The notes beneath the pieces are model-generated. The model saw only the letters and a program-made list of their open reading frames with translations. It did no database searches and was not told the DNA's origin. A stretch of DNA of 5,788 nt from an uncultured Clostridia bacterium (lineage in GTDB: Bacteria; Bacillota_A; Clostridia; UMGS1840; HGM11507): positions 1-5,788 of the forward strand of contig CAKRUL010000106.1 in NCBI GenBank assembly GCA_934403665.1, in the 5' to 3' direction. A program made the translations under genes and the position numbers. The stretch's first letter is position 1; the number at the start of each line of letters is the position of its first letter. Positions 1-5,464 of the stretch are shown one piece after another.

Positions 1-2
1 GT

Positions 3-128
3 ATCTCCGGCACTTACAAAGACCCGGAGGGCTATTTTGTCTGTGAAAAAGATCCGGAAGGTTTTGAACAATTTGAAGCCTCTTTCCCGACAAAGCAAAA
101 GCTGAAGCTGCCCGGTCAGCTATTCTGA
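3..128 (+). CDS. C-terminal fragment of an unrecognised protein
   Basis: An open frame enters from the left edge and ends at TGA 126-128, giving the last 41 residues of a protein (beginning ISGTYKDPEGYF, ending KLKLPGQLF). The fragment is hydrophilic, rich in Lys, Glu and Phe, and has no membrane segment or motif I can place. The neighbouring frame 1 is also open for 33 codons (stop 100-102). I prefer this frame because its composition looks more like a folded soluble protein and it ends at a natural boundary before an AT-rich spacer. The window contains no start for it. The family is not recognised, and no link with the downstream acetyltransferase gene can be shown. Confidence 0.5.
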   Translation: MSGTYKDPEGYFVCEKDPEGFEQFEASFPTKQKLKLPGQLF

Positions 129-323
129 ACAGAAAAAACCAGGCATAAAAACAAAATTTACCATCCTCCTTTTATGGCAAGCAGTGTGTTCTTTTAAAAG
201 ATACCGCTCCCGTCAAGCCTATCCGCAGGCACTTTGACGATGCAAAAAGCGGAAAGTCCTGCGCCGGTGAGATTGGAAAGGAGAAAAAATCAAACGCTGT
301 CTTGCAACTTTGGAGAGTGCTGT
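129..323. other. intergenic spacer upstream of the acetyltransferase gene
   Basis: This 195-base spacer separates the fragment at the left edge from the chosen start of the acetyltransferase gene. I see no convincing hairpin followed by a T-run and no well-spaced -35/-10 pair. A frame contiguous with the acetyltransferase extends back to a TTG at 234, but it reads as non-family sequence. An AAAGGAG at 277-283 is too far from the start at 324 to serve it and is not followed by a usable frame. Confidence 0.45.
312..315 (+). promoter_or_regulatory. ribosome binding site deciding the acetyltransferase start
   Basis: GGAG lies 8 nt before ATG 324-326. The longer alternative from TTG 234 has no comparable purine-rich site upstream. 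This supports the 218-residue form. Confidence 0.6.
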
Positions 324-980
324 ATGAAACCAACTGTTATAAATCCCAAAACGACAACCCGCGCCGAGGCGTATGAACTTTGGATGAGCGCACCGAACCC
401 CATGGTGACCTTTTTCAAAACGCTGGATGTGTCACCAATCATCAAATACAGTCGGAAACACGACTATAAGTTCAATATGCTTCTGTGCTGGTGTATTGGC
501 AAGGCGGCAAGCGAAATCAAGGAGTTCTATTTGCTCCCCGTGGGAAGCGAGCTGTTGCAATACGACACCATTGCGGTCAATACCATTGTGAAAAACAAAA
601 CCGGCGAGGTCAGTGCCTGCGATGTACCGTTCTCGAATTGTCTTGCACAGTTCAATGCCGATTATCTGCGTTTGACGCGAGAGGTGGCGGAAAGCTGTGA
701 AAACCACGACCTGACAGACAGCATGGTCATCGGCACCTCTGCCATCGTGGATACCGAACTTGATGGAGCAGTAGGCATGAACAGCGATATTTTCAACAAC
801 CCGTTTATCCTCTGGGGCAAATATCGCAAGAGCCTTTTTCAGACGACATTGACGCTGTCGTTCCAGTTTCACCATACCCAGATGGACGGCGCACATGCGG
901 GTCGGTTTCTGCAACGCCTGCAGGAAAACATCTTCCGTCTGAAATCAGAAAAATCGTTCCATGTACCGTTTCAGAAATAG
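324..980 (+). CDS. CatA-like O-acetyltransferase (chloramphenicol acetyltransferase family)
   Basis: The predicted product is 218 residues, close to the usual 210-220 for CatA-type trimeric acetyltransferases, which move acetyl from acetyl-CoA to a hydroxyl group in the cytoplasm. The family signature is visible: HHTQMDGAHAGRF begins at His183, and His184 (codon 873-875) would be the catalytic base of HHxxxDG, with Asp188 the structural Asp. Upstream, NNPFILWGKY ends at Tyr167 and matches the conserved segment before the last strands. Ser/Thr near 'GTSAIVD' sits roughly where CAT has its transition-state Ser, but I could not align it residue by residue. I chose ATG 324 because GGAG lies 8 nt upstream and the family N-terminus begins there; the 30 residues read from TTG 234 look unrelated. 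The gene converges on ppdK. The substrate is unknown: many clostridial members of this branch are not proven resistance enzymes, so I give no cat symbol. Confidence 0.85.
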   Translation: MKPTVINPKTTTRAEAYELWMSAPNPMVTFFKTLDVSPIIKYSRKHDYKFNMLLCWCIGKAASEIKEFYLLPVGSELLQYDTIAVNTIVKNKTGEVSACDVPFSNCLAQFNADYLRLTREVAESCENHDLTDSMVIGTSAIVDTELDGAVGMNSDIFNNPFILWGKYRKSLFQTTLTLSFQFHHTQMDGAHAGRFLQRLQENIFRLKSEKSFHVPFQK

Positions 981-1072
981 CCGAAAGCAAATAATCCGAA
1001 CAGATCTCTTGTTGGAAAAAGCCGGCATCCTTGATCGGCTTGCAACCCCAAAACATTTCCTGAATGATATAC

Positions 1073-1109
1073 AAAAAAGATGACAGAGAAAAATCTGCCA
1101 TCTTTTTTT
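1073..1109. terminator. bidirectional intrinsic terminator between acetyltransferase gene and ppdK
   Basis: GATG-A-CAG (1079-1086) pairs with CTG-C-CATC (1095-1102) with one A/C mismatch and an 8-nt loop. The stem is flanked by A6 (1073-1078) on the left and T7 (1103-1109) on the right, so it makes a U-tract on either strand. It starts 10 nt beyond the ppdK stop codon and also lies downstream of the plus-strand acetyltransferase gene, so it can end both convergent transcripts. Confidence 0.8.
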
Positions 1110-1118
1110 GAATTCTTA

Positions 1119-3767
1119 TTATTTCTGTCCCAAGTTTTCGCCGCCGTTTTTGCTGTTCACATAAGCCTGTGCGGCCGCCAATCTTGCAATCGGCACACGG
1201 TACGGAGAACAGGAAACATAGTCCAGCCCTACCTTATAGCAGAACTCGACGGTAGACGGATCGCCGCCATGTTCGCCACAGATTCCAAGTTTGATATTGG
1301 GGCGGGTTTTCCGGCCTAATTCAACCGCAATCTTCACCAATTTGCCGACACCGTCCTGATCGAGTCTTGCAAACGGATCGGATTCAAAGATTTTCTTATC
1401 ATAATAGTCCCCAAGGAATTTCCCTGCATCGTCGCGGGAGAATCCAAAGGTCATCTGTGTTAAGTCATTCGTTCCGAAGGAGAAGAATTCCGCTTCTTCC
1501 GCAATCTCATCTGCGGTCACCGCAGCTCTCGGAATCTCAATCATGGTACCGATCTTGTATTCCAGCTTGATATTGTTTTCGGCAAGAACCTTTTCGACTT
1601 CTTCCACGATAACAGATTTGACATATTTCAATTCTGTCTTTGCACCAACCAGCGGAATCATGATTTCCGGAATGATATTCATGCCTTCTTTGTTCACGTT
1701 GATTGCCGCTTCGACAATTGCTCTCGCCTGCATTGCCGCAATTTCAGGATAGGTGACAGCCAAACGGCATCCTCTGTGTCCCAGCATGGGGTTGAACTCA
1801 TGCAGATCTTCCACAGTTGCTTTCAATTCTTCAAAAGTCAGCCCCATTTCTTTTGCCAAAGCCTTGATTTCATCGTCCGTGTGGGGCAGGAATTCATGCA
1901 GCGGAGGATCCAGCAGACGAATGGTCACCGGATAGCCCTTCAGCGCCCGGAACAATTCCTCAAAGTCGCCTCTCTGCATGGGGAGCAGTTTATTCAAAGC
2001 TTTCTTTCTCTGTTCTACGTTGCTTGCAACAATCATTTCACGAACGGCAGGAATTCTGTCTTCGTCGAAGAACATATGCTCGGTACGGCATAAGCCGATT
2101 CCCTCTGCACCGAAATGAACCGCCGTCGCAGCATCCTTCGGCGTATCTGCATTGGTTCTTACCTTCAGCGTTCTCAGCTCATCGACCCACCCCATGAATG
2201 TGCCGAAATCACCGGTGGTCTGCGCTTCCATGGTGTCTATTTTGCCTTCATATACATTTCCGGTGGAACCATCGAGAGAAATATAATCTCCTTCCCGATA
2301 GGTTTTCCCATCCAGTGTGAAGGTTTTTGCTTCCTCATCAATCTTAATATCGCCGCAGCCTGCCACACAACAAGTTCCCATTCCTCTTGCAACAACCGCC
2401 GCATGGGATGTCATTCCTCCGCGTCCTGTCAGAATACCCTGCGCCGCATTCATGCCTTCGATATCCTCCGGAGAAGTTTCCAGACGAACCAAAACAACCT
2501 CTTCTCCTCTGTCTGCAGCCTGAACTGCTTCCGCCGCTGTGAAGTATACTTTACCGGTAGCCGCTCCGGGGGAAGCCGGGAGACCTTTTGCAATCACTTT
2601 GCCTGCTTTCAGAGCAGCCGCGTCGAACTGAGGATGGAGCAAAGCATCCAACTGTTTCGGATCGACCTTCAGAATAGCTTCTTCCTTGGTAACCAGTCCT
2701 TCCTTCACCAAGTCAACTGCAATTTTGATAGCGGACTGTGCGGTTCTTTTTCCGTTTCTTGTTTGAAGCATATAGAGTTTTCCTTTTTCAATGGTGAACT
2801 CCATGTCCTGCATATCTTTATAATGAAGCTCCAGTTTTCCGGAGATGTCAACAAACTGCTTATACACATCCGGCATAACTTCTTCCAGCGTGGAGATGGG
2901 CTGAGGAGTCCGAATGCCTGCAACAACATCTTCGCCCTGTGCATTCATCAGATATTCGCCATACAGTTTGTTTTCGCCTGTGGAAGGATTTCTTGTGAAA
3001 GCAACACCTGTTCCGCAGTCGTTTCCCATGTTTCCAAACACCATAGCCTGCACGTTAACGGCAGTCCCCCAGGAAGAAGGAATATCATTCATTCTTCTGT
3101 ATACAATGGCTCTGGGGTTGTTCCAAGAGCGGAATACCGCCTTGATTGCTTCAAACATCTGTGTTTTGGGATCAGACGGGAAATCCTCACCCTTTTCTGC
3201 CTTATACAGCGCCTTAAACTGAGCAACCAGCTCTTTCAGATCCGCAGCGTCCAGCTCCGTATCCAGTTTAACACCTTTTTTCTCTTTCATGGCATCGAGA
3301 AGCTCTTCAAACTTTCTCTTTTCAATTTCCATAACAACATCTGAGAACATCTGAATAAATCTTCTGTAGCTGTCATATGCAAATCGTTCATTATCTGTCA
3401 GTTTGGCAACCGCTGTCACCACTTCATCGTTCAGCCCCAGATTCAGAATAGTGTCCATCATACCGGGCATAGAAGCTCTTGCGCCGGAACGGACAGATAC
3501 CAAAAACGGATTTGTGGGATCGCCGAATTTTTTGCCGGCGATTTTTTCCGTTTCTTCCAATGCCGCAAAAATCTGATCTTCGATTTCTTTCGAAATGGTC
3601 TCTCCATCCTCATAATACCGTGTGCATGCCTCGGTTGACACCGTGAAGCCCTGCGGTACCGGAAAGCCCAGTTTCGTCATTTCTGCCAGGTTTGCTCCCT
3701 TGCCGCCCAGCAGATTTCTCATAGAAGCGTCGCCTTCTTTGAAAAGATAAACATATTTGGTGCTCAT
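1119..3767 (-). CDS. ppdK: pyruvate, phosphate dikinase
   Basis: This complete 882-residue protein catalyses the reversible reaction PEP + AMP + PPi = pyruvate + ATP + Pi. In anaerobic clostridia it commonly acts in a PPi-dependent glycolysis, or in reverse to make PEP. Domains in order: N-terminal ATP-grasp nucleotide-binding domain (about 1-340; GGKGANLAEM at 21-30, Arg93, Glu323, Gln335, Arg337), swivelling phosphohistidine domain (about 390-510; GGMTSHAAVVARG with His455 as phosphocarrier), and C-terminal PEP/pyruvate TIM barrel (about 530-875; Arg561, Arg617, Glu744, FGTNDLTQ at 764-771, and Cys830 in GICGEHGGDP). These positions equal or lie within one residue of those in the C. symbiosum enzyme, so the protein should be active. 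The start is fixed by AAGGAGG (3775-3781) 7 nt before ATG. Upstream neighbour scfA has its own terminator, so ppdK is probably monocistronic. Thr453 before the catalytic His corresponds to the site regulated by PDRP-type kinases in other organisms; no such gene is seen here. Confidence 0.98.
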   Translation of the reverse strand: MSTKYVYLFKEGDASMRNLLGGKGANLAEMTKLGFPVPQGFTVSTEACTRYYEDGETISKEIEDQIFAALEETEKIAGKKFGDPTNPFLVSVRSGARASMPGMMDTILNLGLNDEVVTAVAKLTDNERFAYDSYRRFIQMFSDVVMEIEKRKFEELLDAMKEKKGVKLDTELDAADLKELVAQFKALYKAEKGEDFPSDPKTQMFEAIKAVFRSWNNPRAIVYRRMNDIPSSWGTAVNVQAMVFGNMGNDCGTGVAFTRNPSTGENKLYGEYLMNAQGEDVVAGIRTPQPISTLEEVMPDVYKQFVDISGKLELHYKDMQDMEFTIEKGKLYMLQTRNGKRTAQSAIKIAVDLVKEGLVTKEEAILKVDPKQLDALLHPQFDAAALKAGKVIAKGLPASPGAATGKVYFTAAEAVQAADRGEEVVLVRLETSPEDIEGMNAAQGILTGRGGMTSHAAVVARGMGTCCVAGCGDIKIDEEAKTFTLDGKTYREGDYISLDGSTGNVYEGKIDTMEAQTTGDFGTFMGWVDELRTLKVRTNADTPKDAATAVHFGAEGIGLCRTEHMFFDEDRIPAVREMIVASNVEQRKKALNKLLPMQRGDFEELFRALKGYPVTIRLLDPPLHEFLPHTDDEIKALAKEMGLTFEELKATVEDLHEFNPMLGHRGCRLAVTYPEIAAMQARAIVEAAINVNKEGMNIIPEIMIPLVGAKTELKYVKSVIVEEVEKVLAENNIKLEYKIGTMIEIPRAAVTADEIAEEAEFFSFGTNDLTQMTFGFSRDDAGKFLGDYYDKKIFESDPFARLDQDGVGKLVKIAVELGRKTRPNIKLGICGEHGGDPSTVEFCYKVGLDYVSCSPYRVPIARLAAAQAYVNSKNGGENLGQK

Positions 3768-3799
3768 CTTTCGTCCTCCTTACTCTTTTGTTTTATATC

Positions 3800-3805
3800 A
3801 TTATA
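3800..3805 (-). promoter_or_regulatory. candidate proximal -10 box for ppdK
   Basis: Read on the minus strand this is a perfect TATAAT. It would start transcription roughly 25 nt before the ppdK ATG, just leaving room for the ribosome binding site. No good -35 hexamer sits at 16-18 nt, so it is weaker evidence than the distal candidate at 3879-3907. Confidence 0.35.
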
Positions 3806-3878
3806 ATTTTCCAGCAATAGGCAAAAGCAAAGATGGAAATCTTCGCCATCCCATACAACAAACGCCTATATCTTTATC

Positions 3879-3907
3879 AGTTTATCACAAATTCAATATC
3901 TTGTAAA
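3879..3907 (-). promoter_or_regulatory. candidate distal sigma-A promoter for ppdK
   Basis: On the minus strand TTTACA (3907-3902, five of six to consensus) is followed after 17 nt by TAAACT (3884-3879, four of six). Transcription would begin near 3872, giving a leader of about 105 nt. The -10 region overlaps a tandem TGATAAA pair, and a small hairpin (3832-3850) lies in the leader. Confidence 0.45.
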
Positions 3908-3991
3908 GATTTTTTTATTTAATTAAGAAAGTTATCCCTCTCCGCTTTTCCTGCGCAATAGTATGCTTTTCTCCGTCCTCTGCAACAGACA

Positions 3992-4026
3992 GAAAAAAAG
4001 AGGTGTAAAAATGAACTTTTTACACC
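3992..4026 (-). terminator. strong intrinsic terminator of scfA
   Basis: A perfect 10-bp stem (GGTGTAAAAA at 4002-4011 with TTTTTACACC at 4017-4026) closes a 5-nt loop. On the minus strand it is followed by a T-rich tract (complement of 3992-4001). It begins 11 nt after the scfA stop codon. A C/T run on the other side makes it potentially bidirectional. It separates scfA from ppdK, which has its own promoter candidates. Confidence 0.9.
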
Positions 4027-4037
4027 CCCTTTTTCAA

Positions 4038-4181
4038 TTAGTTAAATTTTTCACACTTCTGGTTTGCCACCGTGCAAGAAGTTTTGCATGCAGACTGGCA
4101 GGAAGTCTGGCACTCGCCGCAGCCGCCTTTTGCAGCTGTTTTCGCAAGATTCTGCCCTTTTAACGTTTTAATATGTTTCAT
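4038..4181 (-). CDS. scfA: SCIFF peptide precursor (six cysteines in forty-five residues), ranthipeptide RiPP
   Basis: This small gene encodes a 47-residue peptide. It begins MKHIKTLKGQNLAKTAAKGG and then carries six Cys at 21, 24, 28, 32, 36 and 43 (C-x2-C-x3-C-x3-C-x3-C-x6-C), the hallmark of SCIFF, a RiPP precursor found almost throughout Clostridia. In the family, a radical SAM maturase with a SPASM domain (ScfB) forms a thioether between Cys and Thr; for characterised homologues the link is Cys32-Thr37, and both residues are present here at the same positions. The biological role of SCIFF is not settled. The start ATG (4181-4179) has AAGGAGG (4197-4191) 9 nt upstream. The C-terminus (CEKFN) is slightly longer than usual. 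The gene is monocistronic, with an extended -10 promoter and a strong terminator just after the stop. No scfB is adjacent, which is unusual. The TIGR04086-type membrane gene is divergent from it. Confidence 0.95.
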   Translation of the reverse strand: MKHIKTLKGQNLAKTAAKGGCGECQTSCQSACKTSCTVANQKCEKFN

Positions 4182-4222
4182 CAATATCAACCTCCTTACG
4201 CTATGTACAGATTTCTTTTTTT

Positions 4223-4251
4223 ATCATAACACAAACCATGCAAAATGAAAA
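4223..4251 (-). promoter_or_regulatory. scfA promoter with extended -10
   Basis: On the minus strand TTTTCA (4251-4246) is followed after exactly 17 nt by TATGAT (4228-4223), which is preceded by TGT, giving the TGn extended -10 element. The predicted start is near 4216, leaving a leader of about 35 nt that holds the AAGGAGG site. Confidence 0.6.
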
Positions 4252-4276
4252 GCTTTTTTTGCATTTTTCTTTGCAT
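4238..4276. repeat. three copies of TTTGCAT in the divergent promoter region
   Basis: ATGCAAAA (4238-4245) and TTTTGCAT (4257-4264) form an 8-bp perfect inverted repeat with an 11-nt spacer, and a third TTTGCAT copy lies at 4270-4276. The left arm falls in the -35/-10 spacer of the scfA promoter; the right copy ends just before the putative -35 of the divergent membrane-protein gene. The arrangement resembles a binding site serving both genes, but the sequence is AT-rich and chance is possible. Confidence 0.4.
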
Positions 4277-4278
4277 AT

Positions 4279-4306
4279 TTCACAAAGCCTGCACATACTC
4301 TATACT
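4279..4306 (+). promoter_or_regulatory. promoter of the TIGR04086-type membrane protein gene
   Basis: TTCACA (4279-4284, five of six to TTGACA) is followed after 16 nt by TATACT (4301-4306, five of six to TATAAT). Transcription would start near 4313, about 20 nt before the ATG, with GGGAGG inside this short leader. Confidence 0.55.
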
Positions 4307-4332
4307 AACTGATAAAACCGGGAGGATGTCTT

Positions 4333-4758
4333 ATGAACACACCGATGCCATATAAAGAATTTCACGACAGCACCATCAGTATCAAAAGAAGCTTTATGAC
4401 AGCTTTCACCGCAATGGCGCTGAGTGTTGCTTGCTATCTTCTTTTTTCCCTGCTGATTTATCTCGGACTGATGAGCGAAAAAGCCATCCGCCCCATTGTC
4501 TTTATGGTCACCTGCCTTTCCGCTTTTGCCGCCGGTTTTCTGAACGCAAAGAAGGCAAGACAGTGCGGCTGGGCAAACGGAGCCGCCGCCGGCGGAATCT
4601 ATATGGTCTTTTATTATCTGTTCAGCATCATCACAAGCGGACAGTTTATCTTCTGTCTGAATATGATGGCAATGATTGTCTTAGGCCTTTTGATGGCAAT
4701 TCTTGGCGGTATTCTGGGAATCAATTTCCGCGCAAGCAAAAAATGCAGAAAATTTTAA
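4333..4758 (+). CDS. four-helix membrane protein, TIGR04086 / DUF3792 type
   Basis: This 141-residue protein is predicted to be integral in the cytoplasmic membrane, with four hydrophobic segments at about 21-46, 53-71, 79-101 and 105-131 and a basic C-terminal tail. Gly-rich helix features (AAGFLNAKKARQCGWANGAAAGG at 66-88, then LGGILGIN at 124-131) resemble the small Firmicute membrane proteins grouped as TIGR04086/DUF3792, whose function is unknown. There is no signal peptide separate from the first helix. ATG 4333 is supported by GGGAGG (4320-4325) at 7 nt spacing. The gene is divergent from scfA. From memory, members of this family are often neighbours of SCIFF genes in Clostridia, which supports the family call but does not establish a joint function. 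I cannot exclude another small four-helix family. Confidence 0.75.
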   Translation: MNTPMPYKEFHDSTISIKRSFMTAFTAMALSVACYLLFSLLIYLGLMSEKAIRPIVFMVTCLSAFAAGFLNAKKARQCGWANGAAAGGIYMVFYYLFSIITSGQFIFCLNMMAMIVLGLLMAILGGILGINFRASKKCRKF

Positions 4759-4763
4759 GGATA

Positions 4764-4810
4764 TGAAAAGAAAACAATGCCAATGGTTTCTTTAAGAAGC
4801 CATTGGCATT
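4764..4810 (-). terminator. intrinsic terminator of the Cys-rich gene
   Basis: AATGCCAATGG (4776-4786) pairs perfectly with CCATTGGCATT (4800-4810) across 11 bp, and the 13-nt interior can pair further (TTCT with AGAA). On the minus strand the stem is followed by a T-rich tract (complement of 4764-4775), so it is oriented to end the minus-strand gene whose stop is at 4852. On the plus strand no real T-run follows, so it would end the membrane-protein transcript less efficiently. Confidence 0.8.
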
Positions 4811-4851
4811 TCAGCATGTCGGTTGGTTGGTCGGCAGTCTGTATGGATCTA

Positions 4852-5277
4852 TCACGGCAAGTTTTTCTTTTCCGTTTTTTCCTGTTGTTTTAAATCCCAG
4901 CCTTTACTGATATTAAAACACTTGATCTGCGCATGATGCAGTTCCTCCAGCACCTTCGTTACGCTTTCATATAATTCATAAAATGCTCTTTGATAATTGT
5001 CCATTTTCTCCCCCTCTATCCCTTCCGGATTTCCTTGGCATGCACGTGGACAAGCGCGATCATTGCAATGTTCACAGGAATTTTCCGGCTTCAGACAGCA
5101 AAGCAGGTAATCGCATTCATCACAGCAACACTCGATGAGGACTCCTTCTGTGCCGATATGCTCTCCGTTCCCTGCACACTCTCTTCCGAAGTTGCCCGGC
5201 GTCAATTCCATTCCGGTTCTGTCCAGAATCATGTCATCTACTCTTTTCTCATATTTTAATTGTTTTTTGCTCATCAT
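4852..5277 (-). CDS. Cys-rich protein of unknown function, possible metal-binding
   Basis: I do not recognise this 141-residue protein. It contains 12 Cys: C34, a first cluster C50-C51-C52-x2-C55-x4-C60-C61, a second cluster C68-x2-C71-x4-C76-x3-C80, and C120. The paired CxxC-type spacing plus His40 and His70 suggests a zinc or other metal site in a cytoplasmic protein; there is no signal peptide or membrane segment. The N-terminal part (about 1-30) and the C-terminal part (about 92-140) are charged and probably helical. The start is uncertain. ATG 5277 or ATG 5274 has no Shine-Dalgarno sequence, and an in-frame stop lies just upstream (5296-5298). Met16 and Met23 are later alternatives. If the TAAAAT at 5293-5298 (minus strand) is the -10, the mRNA would be nearly leaderless. 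The gene is divergent from an XRE regulator and followed by a terminator, so it is a single-gene unit. Confidence 0.75.
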   Translation of the reverse strand: MMSKKQLKYEKRVDDMILDRTGMELTPGNFGRECAGNGEHIGTEGVLIECCCDECDYLLCCLKPENSCEHCNDRACPRACQGNPEGIEGEKMDNYQRAFYELYESVTKVLEELHHAQIKCFNISKGWDLKQQEKTEKKNLP

Positions 5278-5294
5278 ACGTTTATGTAACGTAT
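5276..5294. promoter_or_regulatory. inverted repeat ATACGTT-N5-AACGTAT, candidate operator
   Basis: This is a perfect 7-bp dyad with a 5-nt spacer. It overlaps the first ATG of the Cys-rich gene and abuts a TAAAAT that could be its -10. The position fits an operator at the transcription start. The divergently encoded XRE protein is the obvious candidate ligand, by inference only. Confidence 0.5.
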
Positions 5295-5346
5295 TTTATC
5301 CCCAAAATTATGCTAATATATATCCGTATTTACAGAAATGCTTTGT

Positions 5347-5363
5347 ATGAATTGGAAATTCAT
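5347..5363. repeat. inverted repeat ATGAATT-N3-AATTCAT
   Basis: A second perfect 7-bp dyad, with a 3-nt spacer, lies midway between the Cys-rich gene and the XRE gene. It could be a regulator site, but its AT-rich palindromic core makes chance more likely than for the dyad at 5276-5294. Confidence 0.35.
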
Positions 5364-5437
5364 CTGAAATAAGAATAACATATTTTGGGAAAGAAATCAC
5401 AATACTTATGTATTTTATATTTTTGTTTCCCTTTTTA

Positions 5438-5443
5438 TATAAT
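5438..5443 (+). promoter_or_regulatory. candidate -10 box of the XRE gene
   Basis: TATAAT is a perfect -10 match. Sequences 16-18 nt upstream (for example TTATAT) are poor -35 matches. The start would fall near 5450, immediately before the GGGAG ribosome binding site, giving a leader of roughly 15 nt. Confidence 0.45.
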
Positions 5444-5450
5444 AGGATAT

Positions 5451-5455
5451 GGGAG
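5451..5455 (+). promoter_or_regulatory. ribosome binding site supporting a TTG start for the XRE gene
   Basis: GGGAG lies 9 nt before TTG 5465-5467. The only in-frame ATG upstream (5408-5410) has no ribosome binding site and would precede the likely -10 box. The TTG at 5456 directly abuts the GGGAG, which is too close. Confidence 0.6.
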
Positions 5456-5464
5456 TTGATACTA

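Noticed and set aside
234..323. 30-residue N-terminal extension of the acetyltransferase from TTG 234
   Set aside because: There is no ribosome binding site at 234, the residues do not resemble the family, and a well-spaced GGAG supports ATG 324.
432..914. 160-codon minus-strand frame
   Set aside because: It is antisense to the acetyltransferase gene, which has the family motif in its own frame.
1019..1041. Stem-loop AAGCCG/CGGCTT after the acetyltransferase gene
   Set aside because: It is not followed by a T-run on the plus strand, so I do not call it a terminator; the hairpin at 1073-1109 serves that role.
2115..3344. 409-codon open frame on the plus strand
   Set aside because: It lies wholly antisense to ppdK, has the low-complexity Cys/Ser/Phe-rich look of a shadow frame, and has no ribosome binding site.
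3963..4163. 66-codon plus-strand frame over the scfA region
   Set aside because: It is antisense to scfA and crosses the terminator hairpin; the minus-strand SCIFF reading is unmistakable.
4431..4766. 111-codon plus-strand frame overlapping the membrane-protein gene
   Set aside because: It is a +2 frame shadow, Arg-rich, with no start signal; the overlapping frame has clear transmembrane periodicity and a good ribosome binding site.
4990..5350. Two plus-strand frames (89 and 71 codons) over the Cys-rich gene
   Set aside because: Both are antisense shadows without ribosome binding sites; the minus-strand frame has a coherent Cys pattern and a matching terminator.
5408..5464. In-frame ATG upstream extension of the XRE regulator
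   Set aside because: The added residues are from AT-rich promoter sequence including the TATAAT, and there is no ribosome binding site; TTG 5465 matches the family N-terminus.
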